Positions 31,267 through 40,854 of a stretch of DNA of 64,000 nucleotides are shown one piece after another. The position numbers and the translations under genes were made by a program. Position 1 is the stretch's first letter. Every line of letters begins with the position of its first letter. The notes under the pieces were generated by a model. That model worked only from the letters and a program-made list of their open reading frames with translations. It did no database searches and was not told where the DNA came from. Source of the stretch: CAYRKQ01 sp964424985 (lineage in GTDB: Bacteria; Patescibacteriota; Saccharimonadia; Saccharimonadales; UBA7683); assembly GCA_964424985.1 (NCBI GenBank), contig CAYRKQ010000002.1:14940-78939 (forward strand), given 5' to 3'.

Positions 31267-33297
31267 TCAGTTCAGATGTGTTAAAGAGCGATTAGCCTGC
31301 ACTCTTTGGTTGAGCTGAGGGTAATCAGTGAGTTTTTCTTTTGAGTCTAGGAAATCAATTGCTGAGTCTTTGGCGGCTTTGATTAGTTTTGTGTCGGTGA
31401 TGTTGGCAATTTTCAGATCTAATTGACCATGTTGGCGTGTGCCGTAAAGCGCACCGGGGCCACGGAGTTCCAGATCCATTTCGGCTAGTTTGAAGCCGTT
31501 ATTAGTTTGTTCCATGGCTCGGAGGCGTTTGGTGGGCTTTTGCGAGGTGCTCATGACAAGGTAGCAGTAGCTTTGATGCTGGGCTCGGCCGACGCGGCCG
31601 CGGAGCTGGTGAAGCTGCGCCAGGCCAAATTGGTCGGCAGACTCAATGAGCATCACGGTGGCGTTTGGCACGTCAATGCCAACTTCGATTACCGTGGTGC
31701 TCACTAAAATATCTAACTGATGGGTCACGAAATCATTCATCACTTTAGTTTTTTCATCATCTTTTAGTTTGCCATGCAGTAACCCAATGCGGCGGTGACG
31801 AAAAGGGCCTTGAGAAAGCAGGTTTAATTCTTCGTTAACACTCTTGGCTCCCGTTTTGTCAGATTCATCAATCAGTGGACAGACGACGAACACTTGATGC
31901 CCTTTAATAATTTCTCTGTCGATTTCATCGTAGAGCTGAGCTCGGGAATTTGGTGACCAGATATCGGTCTTAATTGGCAGACGGTTGCTCGGTTTTTGCG
32001 AAATGATTGAAATATCCAGCTCACCGTAGATCGTCAGCGCCAGGCTGCGCGGAATAGGTGTGGCTGTCATGCTCAAAATGTGTGGAATGGCCACACCCTT
32101 ATCGACCAACTTCTGCCGCTGAGCTACCCCAAAACGATGCTGTTCGTCAATCACAATATAACCCAGGCGTTTGAAATCCACATTTTCTTGCAGCAGGGCG
32201 TGAGTGCCGACCACAATATCAATTTCGCCAAGTGAGAGTTGTTTTTTCAGCTCATCTTTTTGCTTTTTCTTCACCGCTGAGGTGAGTAGCGCCACGGTGA
32301 TGTCAGTATGTTTGAGAAGGTCTGAAAGCGTCTCGGCGTGTTGCCGCGCCAAAAGCTCAGTTGGCGCCATAAAGGCACTTTGCACCCCACTGTGAGCTGC
32401 CATAACGGCTCCAAAAGCGGCCACCACCGTTTTGCCAGCGCCCACGTCGCCTTCTAGTAACCGGTTCATGGGTGTCGGTTTCGCTAAATCTTGCAAGATT
32501 TCCCACGCAGCCTTCTTTTGAGCAGGGGTAAGCTCAAACGGTAGTAACTTTACGTACTGCTTGGCTTTCTTTTCATCAAACGGAACTTCCAGTGCTGTTT
32601 CAGCCTCGATCTCACGTTTATTGAGCTGCCCGGCCAGAATGTAGCTAAACACCTCTTCAAACCCAATCCGGTGGCGAGCTTCTTCTAGCTTCTTCTGGCC
32701 TTCCGGCCAATGCATTCGCCGTGCTGCCTCGGCAAACGAAATAAGCTTGTTTTCTTTCACCACTTTCTTAGGTAAAAACTCGCCCAGCTCATGAAAAAGC
32801 GGCAGACATTCATGCAGCACCACACGGATCTCACGAGAGGTCAGCCCTTTGGTTTCACGGTAGATTGGCACAATCCGAGCCGTATTTTTGGTTAATTCCG
32901 CTACTTGTTCAACCGCCGGGTTCATCAAACTGTATCTGTTGTAGCTAAACTCGTACAAGCCTGAAAAATAGTACTCTTTACCTGCTTTAAAGTAATCTTT
33001 ACGATACGGCTGGTTAAACCACACGACTTTGATAGCGCCGCTTTCGTCATGCAAGTTTGCTTCGGTAATATGCATACCACGCCGCACACGCCGCGTTTTT
33101 ACATTTTCTACGGTAGCCTTAATCGTAATAGCCCCGCCTTTAATCTGACTAATCGGCAGCACCTCAGAGTAATCATCATACTTGCGCGGCCAATAGGTCA
33201 ACAGATCATAAATCGAAACAACACCAAGCTTCTCCAGCTTTATAGCCGTCTCTTTGCCCACCCCTTTAATATGCTCAACTGATGACTGTACATTCAC
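31267..33297 (-). CDS. recG: ATP-dependent DNA helicase RecG
   Basis: The 676-aa product has an N-terminal HhH and wedge domain (GVGKETAIKLEKLGV, RKYDDYSEV), Walker A GDVGAGKTVVAAFGAVMAA near residue 282, the DEQHRFGV box and the LRGRVGRAQHQSYCYLV motif VI. It remodels stalled forks. The start is GTG (33297), seven bases after a TATAAT, so the mRNA should be leaderless. Confidence 0.97.
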   Translation of the reverse strand: MNVQSSVEHIKGVGKETAIKLEKLGVVSIYDLLTYWPRKYDDYSEVLPISQIKGGAITIKATVENVKTRRVRRGMHITEANLHDESGAIKVVWFNQPYRKDYFKAGKEYYFSGLYEFSYNRYSLMNPAVEQVAELTKNTARIVPIYRETKGLTSREIRVVLHECLPLFHELGEFLPKKVVKENKLISFAEAARRMHWPEGQKKLEEARHRIGFEEVFSYILAGQLNKREIEAETALEVPFDEKKAKQYVKLLPFELTPAQKKAAWEILQDLAKPTPMNRLLEGDVGAGKTVVAAFGAVMAAHSGVQSAFMAPTELLARQHAETLSDLLKHTDITVALLTSAVKKKQKDELKKQLSLGEIDIVVGTHALLQENVDFKRLGYIVIDEQHRFGVAQRQKLVDKGVAIPHILSMTATPIPRSLALTIYGELDISIISQKPSNRLPIKTDIWSPNSRAQLYDEIDREIIKGHQVFVVCPLIDESDKTGAKSVNEELNLLSQGPFRHRRIGLLHGKLKDDEKTKVMNDFVTHQLDILVSTTVIEVGIDVPNATVMLIESADQFGLAQLHQLRGRVGRAQHQSYCYLVMSTSQKPTKRLRAMEQTNNGFKLAEMDLELRGPGALYGTRQHGQLDLKIANITDTKLIKAAKDSAIDFLDSKEKLTDYPQLNQRVQANRSLTHLN

Positions 33298-33304
33298 ATC
33301 TTAA

Positions 33305-33310
33305 ATTATA
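33305..33310 (-). promoter_or_regulatory. -10 box of recG (leaderless, GTG start)
   Basis: TATAAT on the minus strand, seven bases before the GTG start. It is six bases from the divergent promoter of the 33359 gene. Confidence 0.55.
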
Positions 33311-33315
33311 GAGTA

Positions 33316-33344
33316 TTGACACTACTTGACAGGTGTGTTATAAT
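33316..33344 (+). promoter_or_regulatory. Strong promoter with tandem TTGACA boxes
   Basis: TTGACA (33316-33321), a second TTGACA (33326-33331) and TGTGT-TATAAT (33339-33344), with a 17-base spacer from the outer box. The ATG of the downstream gene is 14 bases after the -10. Confidence 0.75.
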
Positions 33345-33358
33345 GAAAAGATAGAGTT

Positions 33359-33697
33359 ATGACGTACCGAGACCCTCAGTTTACGATTCCGAGTTTTGAA
33401 CTTCCACCTTCGGCCGAACGCGGTTGTGAATTTGATGAGTTCAGTAGTTTACTAACAGGAATGAATGATCTTGCAAGTGTCTCGCAGATGAGCCGCATTG
33501 ACTTCTTCTTTGGAACTCTTGAAGAAATGCAAAAAAGAGATCTTGAACTTGATGATTTCAAGATGAGAGCTATTTTGCAAGAAGGATTTGGATCCCCCGA
33601 AGAAGCACTCGATTGGATGGGCGCAACAGACTTCAGTGAACACCCTGATGGACTAGAGGAAGTGTTGCGCTGGTATACCAAAGACGCCACTGCTTAA
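33359..33697 (+). CDS. Unknown acidic 112-aa protein
   Basis: The protein starts MTYRDPQFTIPSFELPPSAE and is acidic with a helical middle (DFFFGTLEEMQKRDLELDDF). It has no signal peptide, membrane segment or known domain. It stands alone on the plus strand between recG and tyrS behind a strong promoter. Confidence 0.6.
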   Translation: MTYRDPQFTIPSFELPPSAERGCEFDEFSSLLTGMNDLASVSQMSRIDFFFGTLEEMQKRDLELDDFKMRAILQEGFGSPEEALDWMGATDFSEHPDGLEEVLRWYTKDATA

Positions 33698-33759
33698 AAG
33701 TGAAGGTACAATACGAGCAGTATCAAGCCCAGCTACTAACACGCTGCAGCTTGCCATCA

Positions 33760-34995
33760 CTATTGATTGTTAATGAGAGTGAATGTGTTCTTGCCTCGTT
33801 TGAGGAGAAGATACCCATTGTTTGTTTTGAGGGACTTCAAATCAGTTTCTAGAGTTATTTTTTCACCGTTGATCGAAACCGCGCCAGACTCTATAAAACG
33901 GCGGGCCTCTGAATTTGATGAGGCGAGACCAGACTCTGTCAAGGTTTGGATGGCATCAGTTGATTCTACAGTTGGGACTTCATTGGCAAGTTCTTTGATA
34001 TCTTCTTTCGTGAGCTCCGCAAAATCTTTTTGACCGAACAGTACTTCAGAGACATCCTTGACACTTTCAGCTCGTTTTTCGCCATGTACTAGTTTGGTGA
34101 CTTCGTAGGCGAGGTATTTTTGGGCGGCGCGACCAGCTTTATCTTCTTCAAATTCTTTTATGAGTTTTTCGTACTCGTCAGGCTCAATAGCGGTGTAGAT
34201 TTTGAGGTAGTCGCTGGCGCCTTCGTCATCCATGTTTAGCCAGAATTGGTAGAATTTGTAGACACTTGTTTTGGCTGGGTCAAGCCAGACGGCACCATCT
34301 TCGCTTTTACCAAACTTCTTACCGGTGGCTTTGTTGATGGTAAGCGGCATAGTGAGGGCGTGAACTTCTTTGCCGCGCATTTTTCGAATTAAATCGACGC
34401 CAGAGAGAATATTACCCCACTGGTCGGAACCTGAAAGCTGCAGCGTACAGCCGTGTTCATCAAATAAATGAAGATAATCGTATCCTTGCAACAACGTGTA
34501 ACTAAATTCTGTGAAGCTCATACCGGCGCCGTCTTTGCCAATACGCTGGGCAATGTAATCTCGTTGCACCAGCGTGCTCATGCCGAAGTGTTTGCCAACG
34601 TCACGCAGGAAGTCAAGCACCTTAAGATCCTTGGTCCAATCGAGGTTATTAACTAAGGTAAATGGATCATCTTTGAAGACGGACTTTAGCTGTTTTTCAG
34701 CTTGCGCAACATTGTAACGGACGGTTTCTTCGTCTTGCAGGGGTCGTTCAGCATCTTTGCCGCCCGGATCACCAATTAAACTGGTGGCTCCTCCGGCCAG
34801 CAAGATTGCTTTGTGACCGTGGCGCACGAATGTTTTGTCGAGCATCATGGCGGCTAAGTTGCCAATTGTCTGCGAATCTGCCGAAGCGTCAAAGCCATGG
34901 TAGAAGGTGATCTTTTTGTCATCAAGCTGCTTTATATCTGAAAGCGTGGTTTGGTTGATGAAACCGCGCCAGGTGAGTTCTTCGGATAGTGTCAT
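33760..34995 (-). CDS. tyrS: Tyrosyl-tRNA synthetase
   Basis: The 411-aa class I synthetase has the HIGH-like QTIGNLAAMM, LSGSDQWGNILSG for tyrosine binding, the KMSKS-like KKFGKSEDGAVW and a C-terminal S4 domain (EARRFIESGAVSINGEKI). A TATACT lies nine bases before the ATG, leaving a leader of two or three bases. Confidence 0.97.
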   Translation of the reverse strand: MTLSEELTWRGFINQTTLSDIKQLDDKKITFYHGFDASADSQTIGNLAAMMLDKTFVRHGHKAILLAGGATSLIGDPGGKDAERPLQDEETVRYNVAQAEKQLKSVFKDDPFTLVNNLDWTKDLKVLDFLRDVGKHFGMSTLVQRDYIAQRIGKDGAGMSFTEFSYTLLQGYDYLHLFDEHGCTLQLSGSDQWGNILSGVDLIRKMRGKEVHALTMPLTINKATGKKFGKSEDGAVWLDPAKTSVYKFYQFWLNMDDEGASDYLKIYTAIEPDEYEKLIKEFEEDKAGRAAQKYLAYEVTKLVHGEKRAESVKDVSEVLFGQKDFAELTKEDIKELANEVPTVESTDAIQTLTESGLASSNSEARRFIESGAVSINGEKITLETDLKSLKTNNGYLLLKRGKNTFTLINNQ

Positions 34996-35099
34996 AATAA
35001 CCCTAGTATATAGTGATTAGTGGATCGTGTGTAGTCTTTGGATATTAAAGTCTGGTTTGATGGCCAAGAATTGCTATAATAAAGAGCATAAGCATGGAG

Positions 35100-35105
35100 T
35101 ATAAT
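35100..35105 (+). promoter_or_regulatory. -10 box of the penicillin-binding protein gene
   Basis: TATAAT ends seven bases before the ATG at 35113. A second TATAAT with TGC lies about 25 bases upstream (35075-35080), so two start sites are possible. Confidence 0.5.
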
Positions 35106-35112
35106 TAAAGGC

Positions 35113-37794
35113 ATGGCAAAAAAACCTTCGGGGGGTTCGGTTCGAAAACCAGCGCATCGTAAAGGTGCTCATTCGGTATACAGTAATTTAGCGCGCAAAC
35201 GGAAGGTGAAGGTTGATTCGCGCTCACGGCAAAAAGCTGAGTTTTTAGCCACCCTGCCGAAATCTCGCATTAAGCGCGTGGCACACCGCCTACACCCCCG
35301 TCGTTTCTTTAATTACTGGTTTTCTAAAGAAGGTGCTACCACCGCGCTCAAGATTGCTGGGCTCGGCCTGGCTGCGTTTGTGGTACTTATTTTAGCCATC
35401 TTCGCCCTGTTTCGAAAAGATTTGGCGCTGGGTCCAGATGAACTCACCAGACGCGTTCAAAGCCGTACCACCAAGTTTTACGACCGCACCGGGCAAGTGC
35501 TACTTTACGATCTTTATAAAGACCAGCAATTGACCTATGTAGACTCAGATAAGGTTTCGAAGAACATGAAAAATGCGATGGTAGCTATTGAGGATAAAGA
35601 TTTCTATAGGCATGGCGGCTTTGACGTAAAAGGTATTGCTCGCTCGGTGGTTAATAACGCCAGCGGCGGTGGGAAACAAGGCGCCTCAACTATCACCCAG
35701 CAGCTGGCGCGTGTGGTGATTCTGGAAGACAACACCGCTACCGGGATGGCCGGCTACACGCGTAAAATTAAGGAGCTCATTCTTTCTATAGAGCTGGAGC
35801 GCTCCTACAACAAAGATGAAATTCTAAACTTCTATCTAAACTCGGTGAGCTTTGGCGGCACCGCTATTGGCGTAGAATCTGCCGCTCAGCGTTACTTTAA
35901 TAAACCAGCCAGCAAACTTTCGGTACCTGAGGCTGCCTACATTGCCTCTATTCCACAATATCCGACTCTATACGACAAAAATAACCCCGGCTTTGACGCT
36001 GAGCGAACAGTCACCCGCCAACAAACGGTGATTGATTACATGCGAGATCAAGGCTACATCAGTAGCGAGGAGGCTAAGGAAGCGAAAGATGTTGACATTT
36101 TGGCAAAAATTAAGCCTTTAAAAAATCAACAGGACATTAAGGCACCTCATTTTGTGAATGAAATTATAAAAGAGCTTGAAGGAAAGTATGGTGCTGAAAA
36201 TGTTCGCCAAGGTGGTTGGCGCATCACCACGACGCTAGATTGGGACATGCAGCAACTAGCTGAAAAATCGATTAAAGATAATATCGCCAACATCGATGCC
36301 CGAAATGGTGACAACGCCGCGTTAGTAGCAATTGACGTCAAAACAAATCAAGTTCTAGCCATGGCCGGTAGTCGTAGCTACACCCAGCCTGGTTTTGGTC
36401 AGACCAACGCCGCGACCGCGCCTTTGCAGCCAGGTTCAAGCCTGAAACCATTTGTTTACGGTGAGCTCTTTGAGCAAGGCTCTTACGGTCCCGGCAGTGT
36501 CATCCCCGACAGCCGACAGGCTTTTTACGGTATCTACCCGAATAACTTCGATCGAGGATTTCGTGGCAACATTACCCTTAGGAGTGCTCTGGCAGAATCC
36601 CGTAACCTTCCGGCCATGAAGGCGGCTCAATTTGCCGGCATGGATAAGGTGATCGGATCACTTAAAAAAGCTGGTGAAGAAAATATTACCTGTGGTACTG
36701 AAAACGAATGTACCAACCCGTTTCTGGCAATTGGCTCAGGTGATGTGCGGCTTGACGAACACACCGCAGCATATGCTTCGCTGGCGCGTGGGTACGTCGC
36801 CAAACCAAAGGCTGAAATTTTGAAAATTGAAAAACCTAACGGAGAAATTGTAGAAGAATGGAAAGACAGCGATGGTACACAGATTTATAAAGACCAAAGC
36901 CATGGTGAACAGCTCAGATTCTTACTAAGTAGCATGCTTTCAGACGACGTCGCCCGAGCGCCCACCTTTGGTTTTGGACAACGCTGGTTCAACCCGGCCA
37001 ATGTGAAGATCGCCGTTAAAACTGGTACAACCGATAACTCGAAAGATGGCTGGATGATGGGCTATTCACCAAAGCTGGCCGTTGGCGTATGGGCTGGCAA
37101 CCATGACGGTACTCCAATGGGCACCGCTACCGATCAAAGCACTGGCCCGATCTTCGCTCAATTTGTACCCGAAGCGCATACGAAAATAATGAGCAAACCC
37201 CAATATGGCTGGAAACCAAATGAATGGTTCCCTCAGCCACAAGGCATACAACGACTTGCAATTGGGGGCAGAACCGACTTCTTCCAATCGTGGTTTAGAA
37301 AGCCCCGTGAAACAAAAAAGAAGTACGAAATGGACAAGGTTTCTAAAAAACTAGCCACTTCGTGTACACCAGCGGGTGCCAAAGAAACTATTGAGGTCTC
37401 GGTTTTGAGCGATCCACGTCGCCCTGGCAGCGAAGTTGTCGGTCTACCTCCTGCTGGCTATGACATCAAAAACAAAGACGATGTCCATAAATGCGGCGAC
37501 AAAAAACCATCGGTTGGCGCCATTAACTCCCCTACACCAGTCGGAGACGGCAGTAACGGTCAATATGCACTCAAAGTACAGAGCGTATCGAGGGGTAAGT
37601 TTTCGCTATCTAAAGTTGAATTTATTGTTAACGGTCAGGTGGTAAGTTCGCAGAATGCGGGTGGATCGTCATATTCAACCAGCTATAAGTTCCCCAAAAA
37701 TGGTACATATACTATTAGGGTGCGAGTTACTGACAGTGGGTATTACGATAGTGAAAGAAGTATAACCGTACCTATCACAACAATTTCTGATTAA
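35113..37794 (+). CDS. Class A penicillin-binding protein (PBP1A-like)
   Basis: The 893-aa product has a basic cytoplasmic N-terminus of about 75 residues, one membrane helix (residues 76-100), a GT51 glycosyltransferase domain with EDKDFYRHGGFDVKG near 158, and a transpeptidase domain with SSLKPF (Ser near 442), SRN near 498 and KTGTT near 636. A C-terminal Ig-like domain of about 90 residues follows (VKSVSRGKFSLSKVEF-like). It polymerises and crosslinks peptidoglycan, which indicates a true cell wall. Confidence 0.95.
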   Translation: MAKKPSGGSVRKPAHRKGAHSVYSNLARKRKVKVDSRSRQKAEFLATLPKSRIKRVAHRLHPRRFFNYWFSKEGATTALKIAGLGLAAFVVLILAIFALFRKDLALGPDELTRRVQSRTTKFYDRTGQVLLYDLYKDQQLTYVDSDKVSKNMKNAMVAIEDKDFYRHGGFDVKGIARSVVNNASGGGKQGASTITQQLARVVILEDNTATGMAGYTRKIKELILSIELERSYNKDEILNFYLNSVSFGGTAIGVESAAQRYFNKPASKLSVPEAAYIASIPQYPTLYDKNNPGFDAERTVTRQQTVIDYMRDQGYISSEEAKEAKDVDILAKIKPLKNQQDIKAPHFVNEIIKELEGKYGAENVRQGGWRITTTLDWDMQQLAEKSIKDNIANIDARNGDNAALVAIDVKTNQVLAMAGSRSYTQPGFGQTNAATAPLQPGSSLKPFVYGELFEQGSYGPGSVIPDSRQAFYGIYPNNFDRGFRGNITLRSALAESRNLPAMKAAQFAGMDKVIGSLKKAGEENITCGTENECTNPFLAIGSGDVRLDEHTAAYASLARGYVAKPKAEILKIEKPNGEIVEEWKDSDGTQIYKDQSHGEQLRFLLSSMLSDDVARAPTFGFGQRWFNPANVKIAVKTGTTDNSKDGWMMGYSPKLAVGVWAGNHDGTPMGTATDQSTGPIFAQFVPEAHTKIMSKPQYGWKPNEWFPQPQGIQRLAIGGRTDFFQSWFRKPRETKKKYEMDKVSKKLATSCTPAGAKETIEVSVLSDPRRPGSEVVGLPPAGYDIKNKDDVHKCGDKKPSVGAINSPTPVGDGSNGQYALKVQSVSRGKFSLSKVEFIVNGQVVSSQNAGGSSYSTSYKFPKNGTYTIRVRVTDSGYYDSERSITVPITTISD

Positions 37795-38499
37795 TTATTT
37801 TCGGCGACTTGAAGAAAGCGCTTTGGCGAACATCATGCGGCCGGCGGTGGTTTGCAAGTTGCGTGTGAATTCCACTTGCACTGTCTTTCCTTGCAAGCCA
37901 CCAGCGCGTTCTACGACCACCATAGTGCCGTCTTCGAGGTATCCAACACCTTGGGTGCGTTCTTGGCCTTTTTGCACAATCTTAAGCTCAGCACGCTCGC
38001 CTGGCAGCCTTGAGGGTCGAAGGTTTTGAGCAAGCTCGTTGATATTGAGTACTCTCACTCCTTCAATTTCAGCCACCTTTAAAAGATTATAGTCGGTGGT
38101 GTAAAGCATGGCGCCGGTTTTTTGTGCCACTTTTACCAGTTTTTCATCAACGCCTGTTTCGCTTGCCACGTCATCAGAAATTATTCTCACTTCGGCATGG
38201 CGGCTATCTTGCAGTTCTTGAATCACCTGCAAGCCATAACGGGCTCGCTCACGCTTTAAATGGTCTGCTCTATCCGCCAAAAGCTGCAGTTCAGCAATAA
38301 CAAACCGCGGCACTAGTAGTTCGCCCGGCACAAAACCCGAACGCACCACCTCCACCACGCGACCATCCATAATGGCGCTAGTATCAAGCAGTACACGTGA
38401 ACTCGCCTTAGGCACACGCTTATGCAGCAGTACATAAAGTACGGCCAATGTTGCCACTAAGCTTCCGATGCTCACCAATAATGTTATGTTTTCTCGCAT
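37795..38499 (-). CDS. PIN-TRAM domain protein (YacL-like)
   Basis: The 234-aa product has one N-terminal membrane helix, a PIN nuclease domain (LLDTSAIMDGRVVEVVRSGF, with acidic residues in DVASETGVDEKL and YTTDYNLL) and a C-terminal TRAM domain (YLEDGTMVVVERAGGLQG). It is likely a membrane-bound RNase. It follows radA with AAGGGA before its start and ends back-to-back with the penicillin-binding protein gene. Confidence 0.85.
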   Translation of the reverse strand: MRENITLLVSIGSLVATLAVLYVLLHKRVPKASSRVLLDTSAIMDGRVVEVVRSGFVPGELLVPRFVIAELQLLADRADHLKRERARYGLQVIQELQDSRHAEVRIISDDVASETGVDEKLVKVAQKTGAMLYTTDYNLLKVAEIEGVRVLNINELAQNLRPSRLPGERAELKIVQKGQERTQGVGYLEDGTMVVVERAGGLQGKTVQVEFTRNLQTTAGRMMFAKALSSSRRK

Positions 38500-38512
38500 A
38501 TATTCCCTTCTT

Positions 38513-39853
38513 CTACGAACTGAGGTAGGTATTAAGCGCTTCTCGCAAGTCTTTTACTGAATGCAGCACGGTCGATTTGGTTTCAGTTTTAGGCCCTATG
38601 GCAAGCTTAAAGCCCAGGCTCCTCGCCTCCTTCAATCGCTTTTCAATTTGCGGCACTCGGCGCACTTCACCAGAAAGGCCAACTTCACCAAAGACAACCG
38701 CATCTTGCTTTAATTTCAAGCCCTTGGCTGCCGAAGCAATGGCCATGCAGACGGCCAGGTCGGCTGCCGGCTCGGTAATCTTCATGCCGCCAACAATATT
38801 GATGTACACGTCTTGTTCGCTCAAATCAAGTTTTGTACGGCGTGAAAGAACTGCTGTCAGTAGCGTCAGGCGGTTAAGATCAAACCCGGAGGCTGCGCGC
38901 TTCGGATAACCAAACGATGTACGATTCACCAGTGCTTGCACCTCAACGAGTATTGGTCGCGTTCCTTCCATGGCAGCCAGCACAATTGAGCCATCAGCAA
39001 CTTGACGCTCAGCCAGCAGTGTTGCCGAGGGGTTATCAACCGGCAGCAGGCCGTCTTCTTTCATTTCAAAAATACCAACCTCGGCCGTTGAACCATAACG
39101 GTTCTTAATAGCGCGCAGTGTTTTGAACCCGCCGTACCGATCACCCTCCAGGCTCATCACGACATCAACCAAGTGTTCAAGCAGCTTTGGCCCGGCAATT
39201 GAACCTTCTTTTGTGACATGCCCCACTAAAATAAGGGTCGTATTTGAACTTTTTGAAACCTGAGAAAGTACATGTGTTGAATTCGTAATCTGGCTGACAC
39301 TGCCAGGAGCAGAACTCACGGCACTTGAAGCAATGGTTTGAATTGAATCAACAATAACCACTTCATAGTCACCCGAGAGAATTGTCTGCGCAATATCTTC
39401 AGTACTGTTGGAGCTCGCCAGCAAGACATCTTTAAAGTTTTTAGTAATACGTTCAGCCCGCTCACTTACCTGGTCAAGTGATTCCTCGCCACTCACGTAA
39501 AGCACCCTTTGATTTTTAGCAATATTTGCCGCCATTTGCATAAGCAGCGTGCTCTTACCAATACCTGGCTGTCCGGCCATAAGGTTTACACTGCCACTCA
39601 CGAAACCGCCGCCAAGTACGTTGTCAACATCTTTGACTAAACTTGAGATTCGCTTAAAATTTTTAGATTTTGGTGATCCCGCTGCAATCGGTTTTAGCTG
39701 AGTACCTTTTAAACTTGCTGCTGCGCCGGCTGATGTTGGCGGCAGCTGCTCTATAAGACTATTCCAGGCACCACAGCTTGAGCAGCGTCCCGCCCATTTA
39801 CTGTGTTTATACCCGCACTCTTGGCACACAAACTGTGCTGATGATTTTGCCAT
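38513..39853 (-). CDS. radA: DNA repair protein RadA
   Basis: The 446-aa product has an intact C4 zinc finger (CQECGYKHSKWAGRCSSCGAW), Walker A GQPGIGKSTLL near residue 93, the KNRYGSTAEVG motif and a C-terminal Lon-like domain. It promotes branch migration in recombination. The intact zinc finger shows that the organism still uses structural zinc despite the RpoC losses. Confidence 0.96.
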   Translation of the reverse strand: MAKSSAQFVCQECGYKHSKWAGRCSSCGAWNSLIEQLPPTSAGAAASLKGTQLKPIAAGSPKSKNFKRISSLVKDVDNVLGGGFVSGSVNLMAGQPGIGKSTLLMQMAANIAKNQRVLYVSGEESLDQVSERAERITKNFKDVLLASSNSTEDIAQTILSGDYEVVIVDSIQTIASSAVSSAPGSVSQITNSTHVLSQVSKSSNTTLILVGHVTKEGSIAGPKLLEHLVDVVMSLEGDRYGGFKTLRAIKNRYGSTAEVGIFEMKEDGLLPVDNPSATLLAERQVADGSIVLAAMEGTRPILVEVQALVNRTSFGYPKRAASGFDLNRLTLLTAVLSRRTKLDLSEQDVYINIVGGMKITEPAADLAVCMAIASAAKGLKLKQDAVVFGEVGLSGEVRRVPQIEKRLKEARSLGFKLAIGPKTETKSTVLHSVKDLREALNTYLSS

Positions 39854-39873
39854 ATCTACTTCTTAGTATAGCA

Positions 39874-40836
39874 CTAGTCTATTGTTTGGCTGGAGCTATT
39901 GAGCTCATCGAGAAGATCGTTTTCAGCTACTGCAATGCTGTTTCGAGTTTCAACGAGTTCATTATACTGTCCAATTTTAGCGCGCAGATTTGCAACGCCC
40001 GCGTTATAGCTTTGGACAAGTTCGTTATAGATAGGAACCCTCTGGTTATAAGCTGTAATCTGGTCACCACTCCTAAGAGTATTCAGCTCAGCTTGCAGCT
40101 GGTCAAGTTCACGACGGCCACTGTTTGCCTGCGTCTGTAAGGCATCAATATCACTCTTTAGCTGTCTTAGTTGTCTGTCGTACTGTTGTCGCTTTTCCTC
40201 CAGCTCCGAAAATGTCTGCTGATACTTATTAAAGTAGTCAACAATTTTTGAGCGATCTAAAAAGTACTTTTCATAATGCGTTTCCAGTGCTGGAGAGAGC
40301 GAACGAAGCTCCGTACCAAAAATTGCGTACATTTCATTATAAAAATCTGCCTGGCTGACATCTTTGTAGAGCGCCAGGGTGTCTTTGATTCTGTTGTCTG
40401 TAATCTTTTGTGACTGGGCTTGCAGCAGTTTATTCACTTGCTGCTTTTCTGAGCTTGAAAAACGCGCATACACGGCATGTAACAGTTCGTGCGCCGCCGT
40501 TACTTCTCGTACCCCATTGAGCTTCCTCTCTTTAACGTCGTAGATGTAAATCCGCTGTCCGGCGTAGCAGCCCAGGACAATATTCTTTTTCTCCAGCCCC
40601 CCACAAGACATTCTAAATTGCTTGGCAGACTGCAGCTGCGCCTGGCTGGCCTGATAGATAAAATCAGCCCGCGCCGTAAGGGTTATTCGCTTACCAAGAG
40701 CGGCTTCTTCAGCCCCAATATCCGTGGTGCTCACTGTGTAGTAATCTTTTATATACTGACGATTAGCGTAGACGAGCCACAAGACACCAACCAGTACAAT
40801 AACAGCGAGCGCTAATAAAGCAGGTCGTTTTTTCAC
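39874..40836 (-). CDS. Membrane-anchored HExxH protein with coiled coil
   Basis: The 320-aa product begins with a membrane helix (ALLALAVIVLVGVLWLVYA). Its extracytoplasmic part has AAHELLHAVYARFSSSEK, a zinc-metalloprotease HExxH, with acidic candidates for a third ligand further on (YNEMYAIFGTEL), then a long coiled coil (residues about 190-310). The start is GTG, six bases after TACTAT. I know no named family; a role in cell-wall or surface processing is inference. Confidence 0.6.
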   Translation of the reverse strand: MKKRPALLALAVIVLVGVLWLVYANRQYIKDYYTVSTTDIGAEEAALGKRITLTARADFIYQASQAQLQSAKQFRMSCGGLEKKNIVLGCYAGQRIYIYDVKERKLNGVREVTAAHELLHAVYARFSSSEKQQVNKLLQAQSQKITDNRIKDTLALYKDVSQADFYNEMYAIFGTELRSLSPALETHYEKYFLDRSKIVDYFNKYQQTFSELEEKRQQYDRQLRQLKSDIDALQTQANSGRRELDQLQAELNTLRSGDQITAYNQRVPIYNELVQSYNAGVANLRAKIGQYNELVETRNSIAVAENDLLDELNSSSQTID

Positions 40837-40854
40837 GTCTTTATAGTAGCATGC

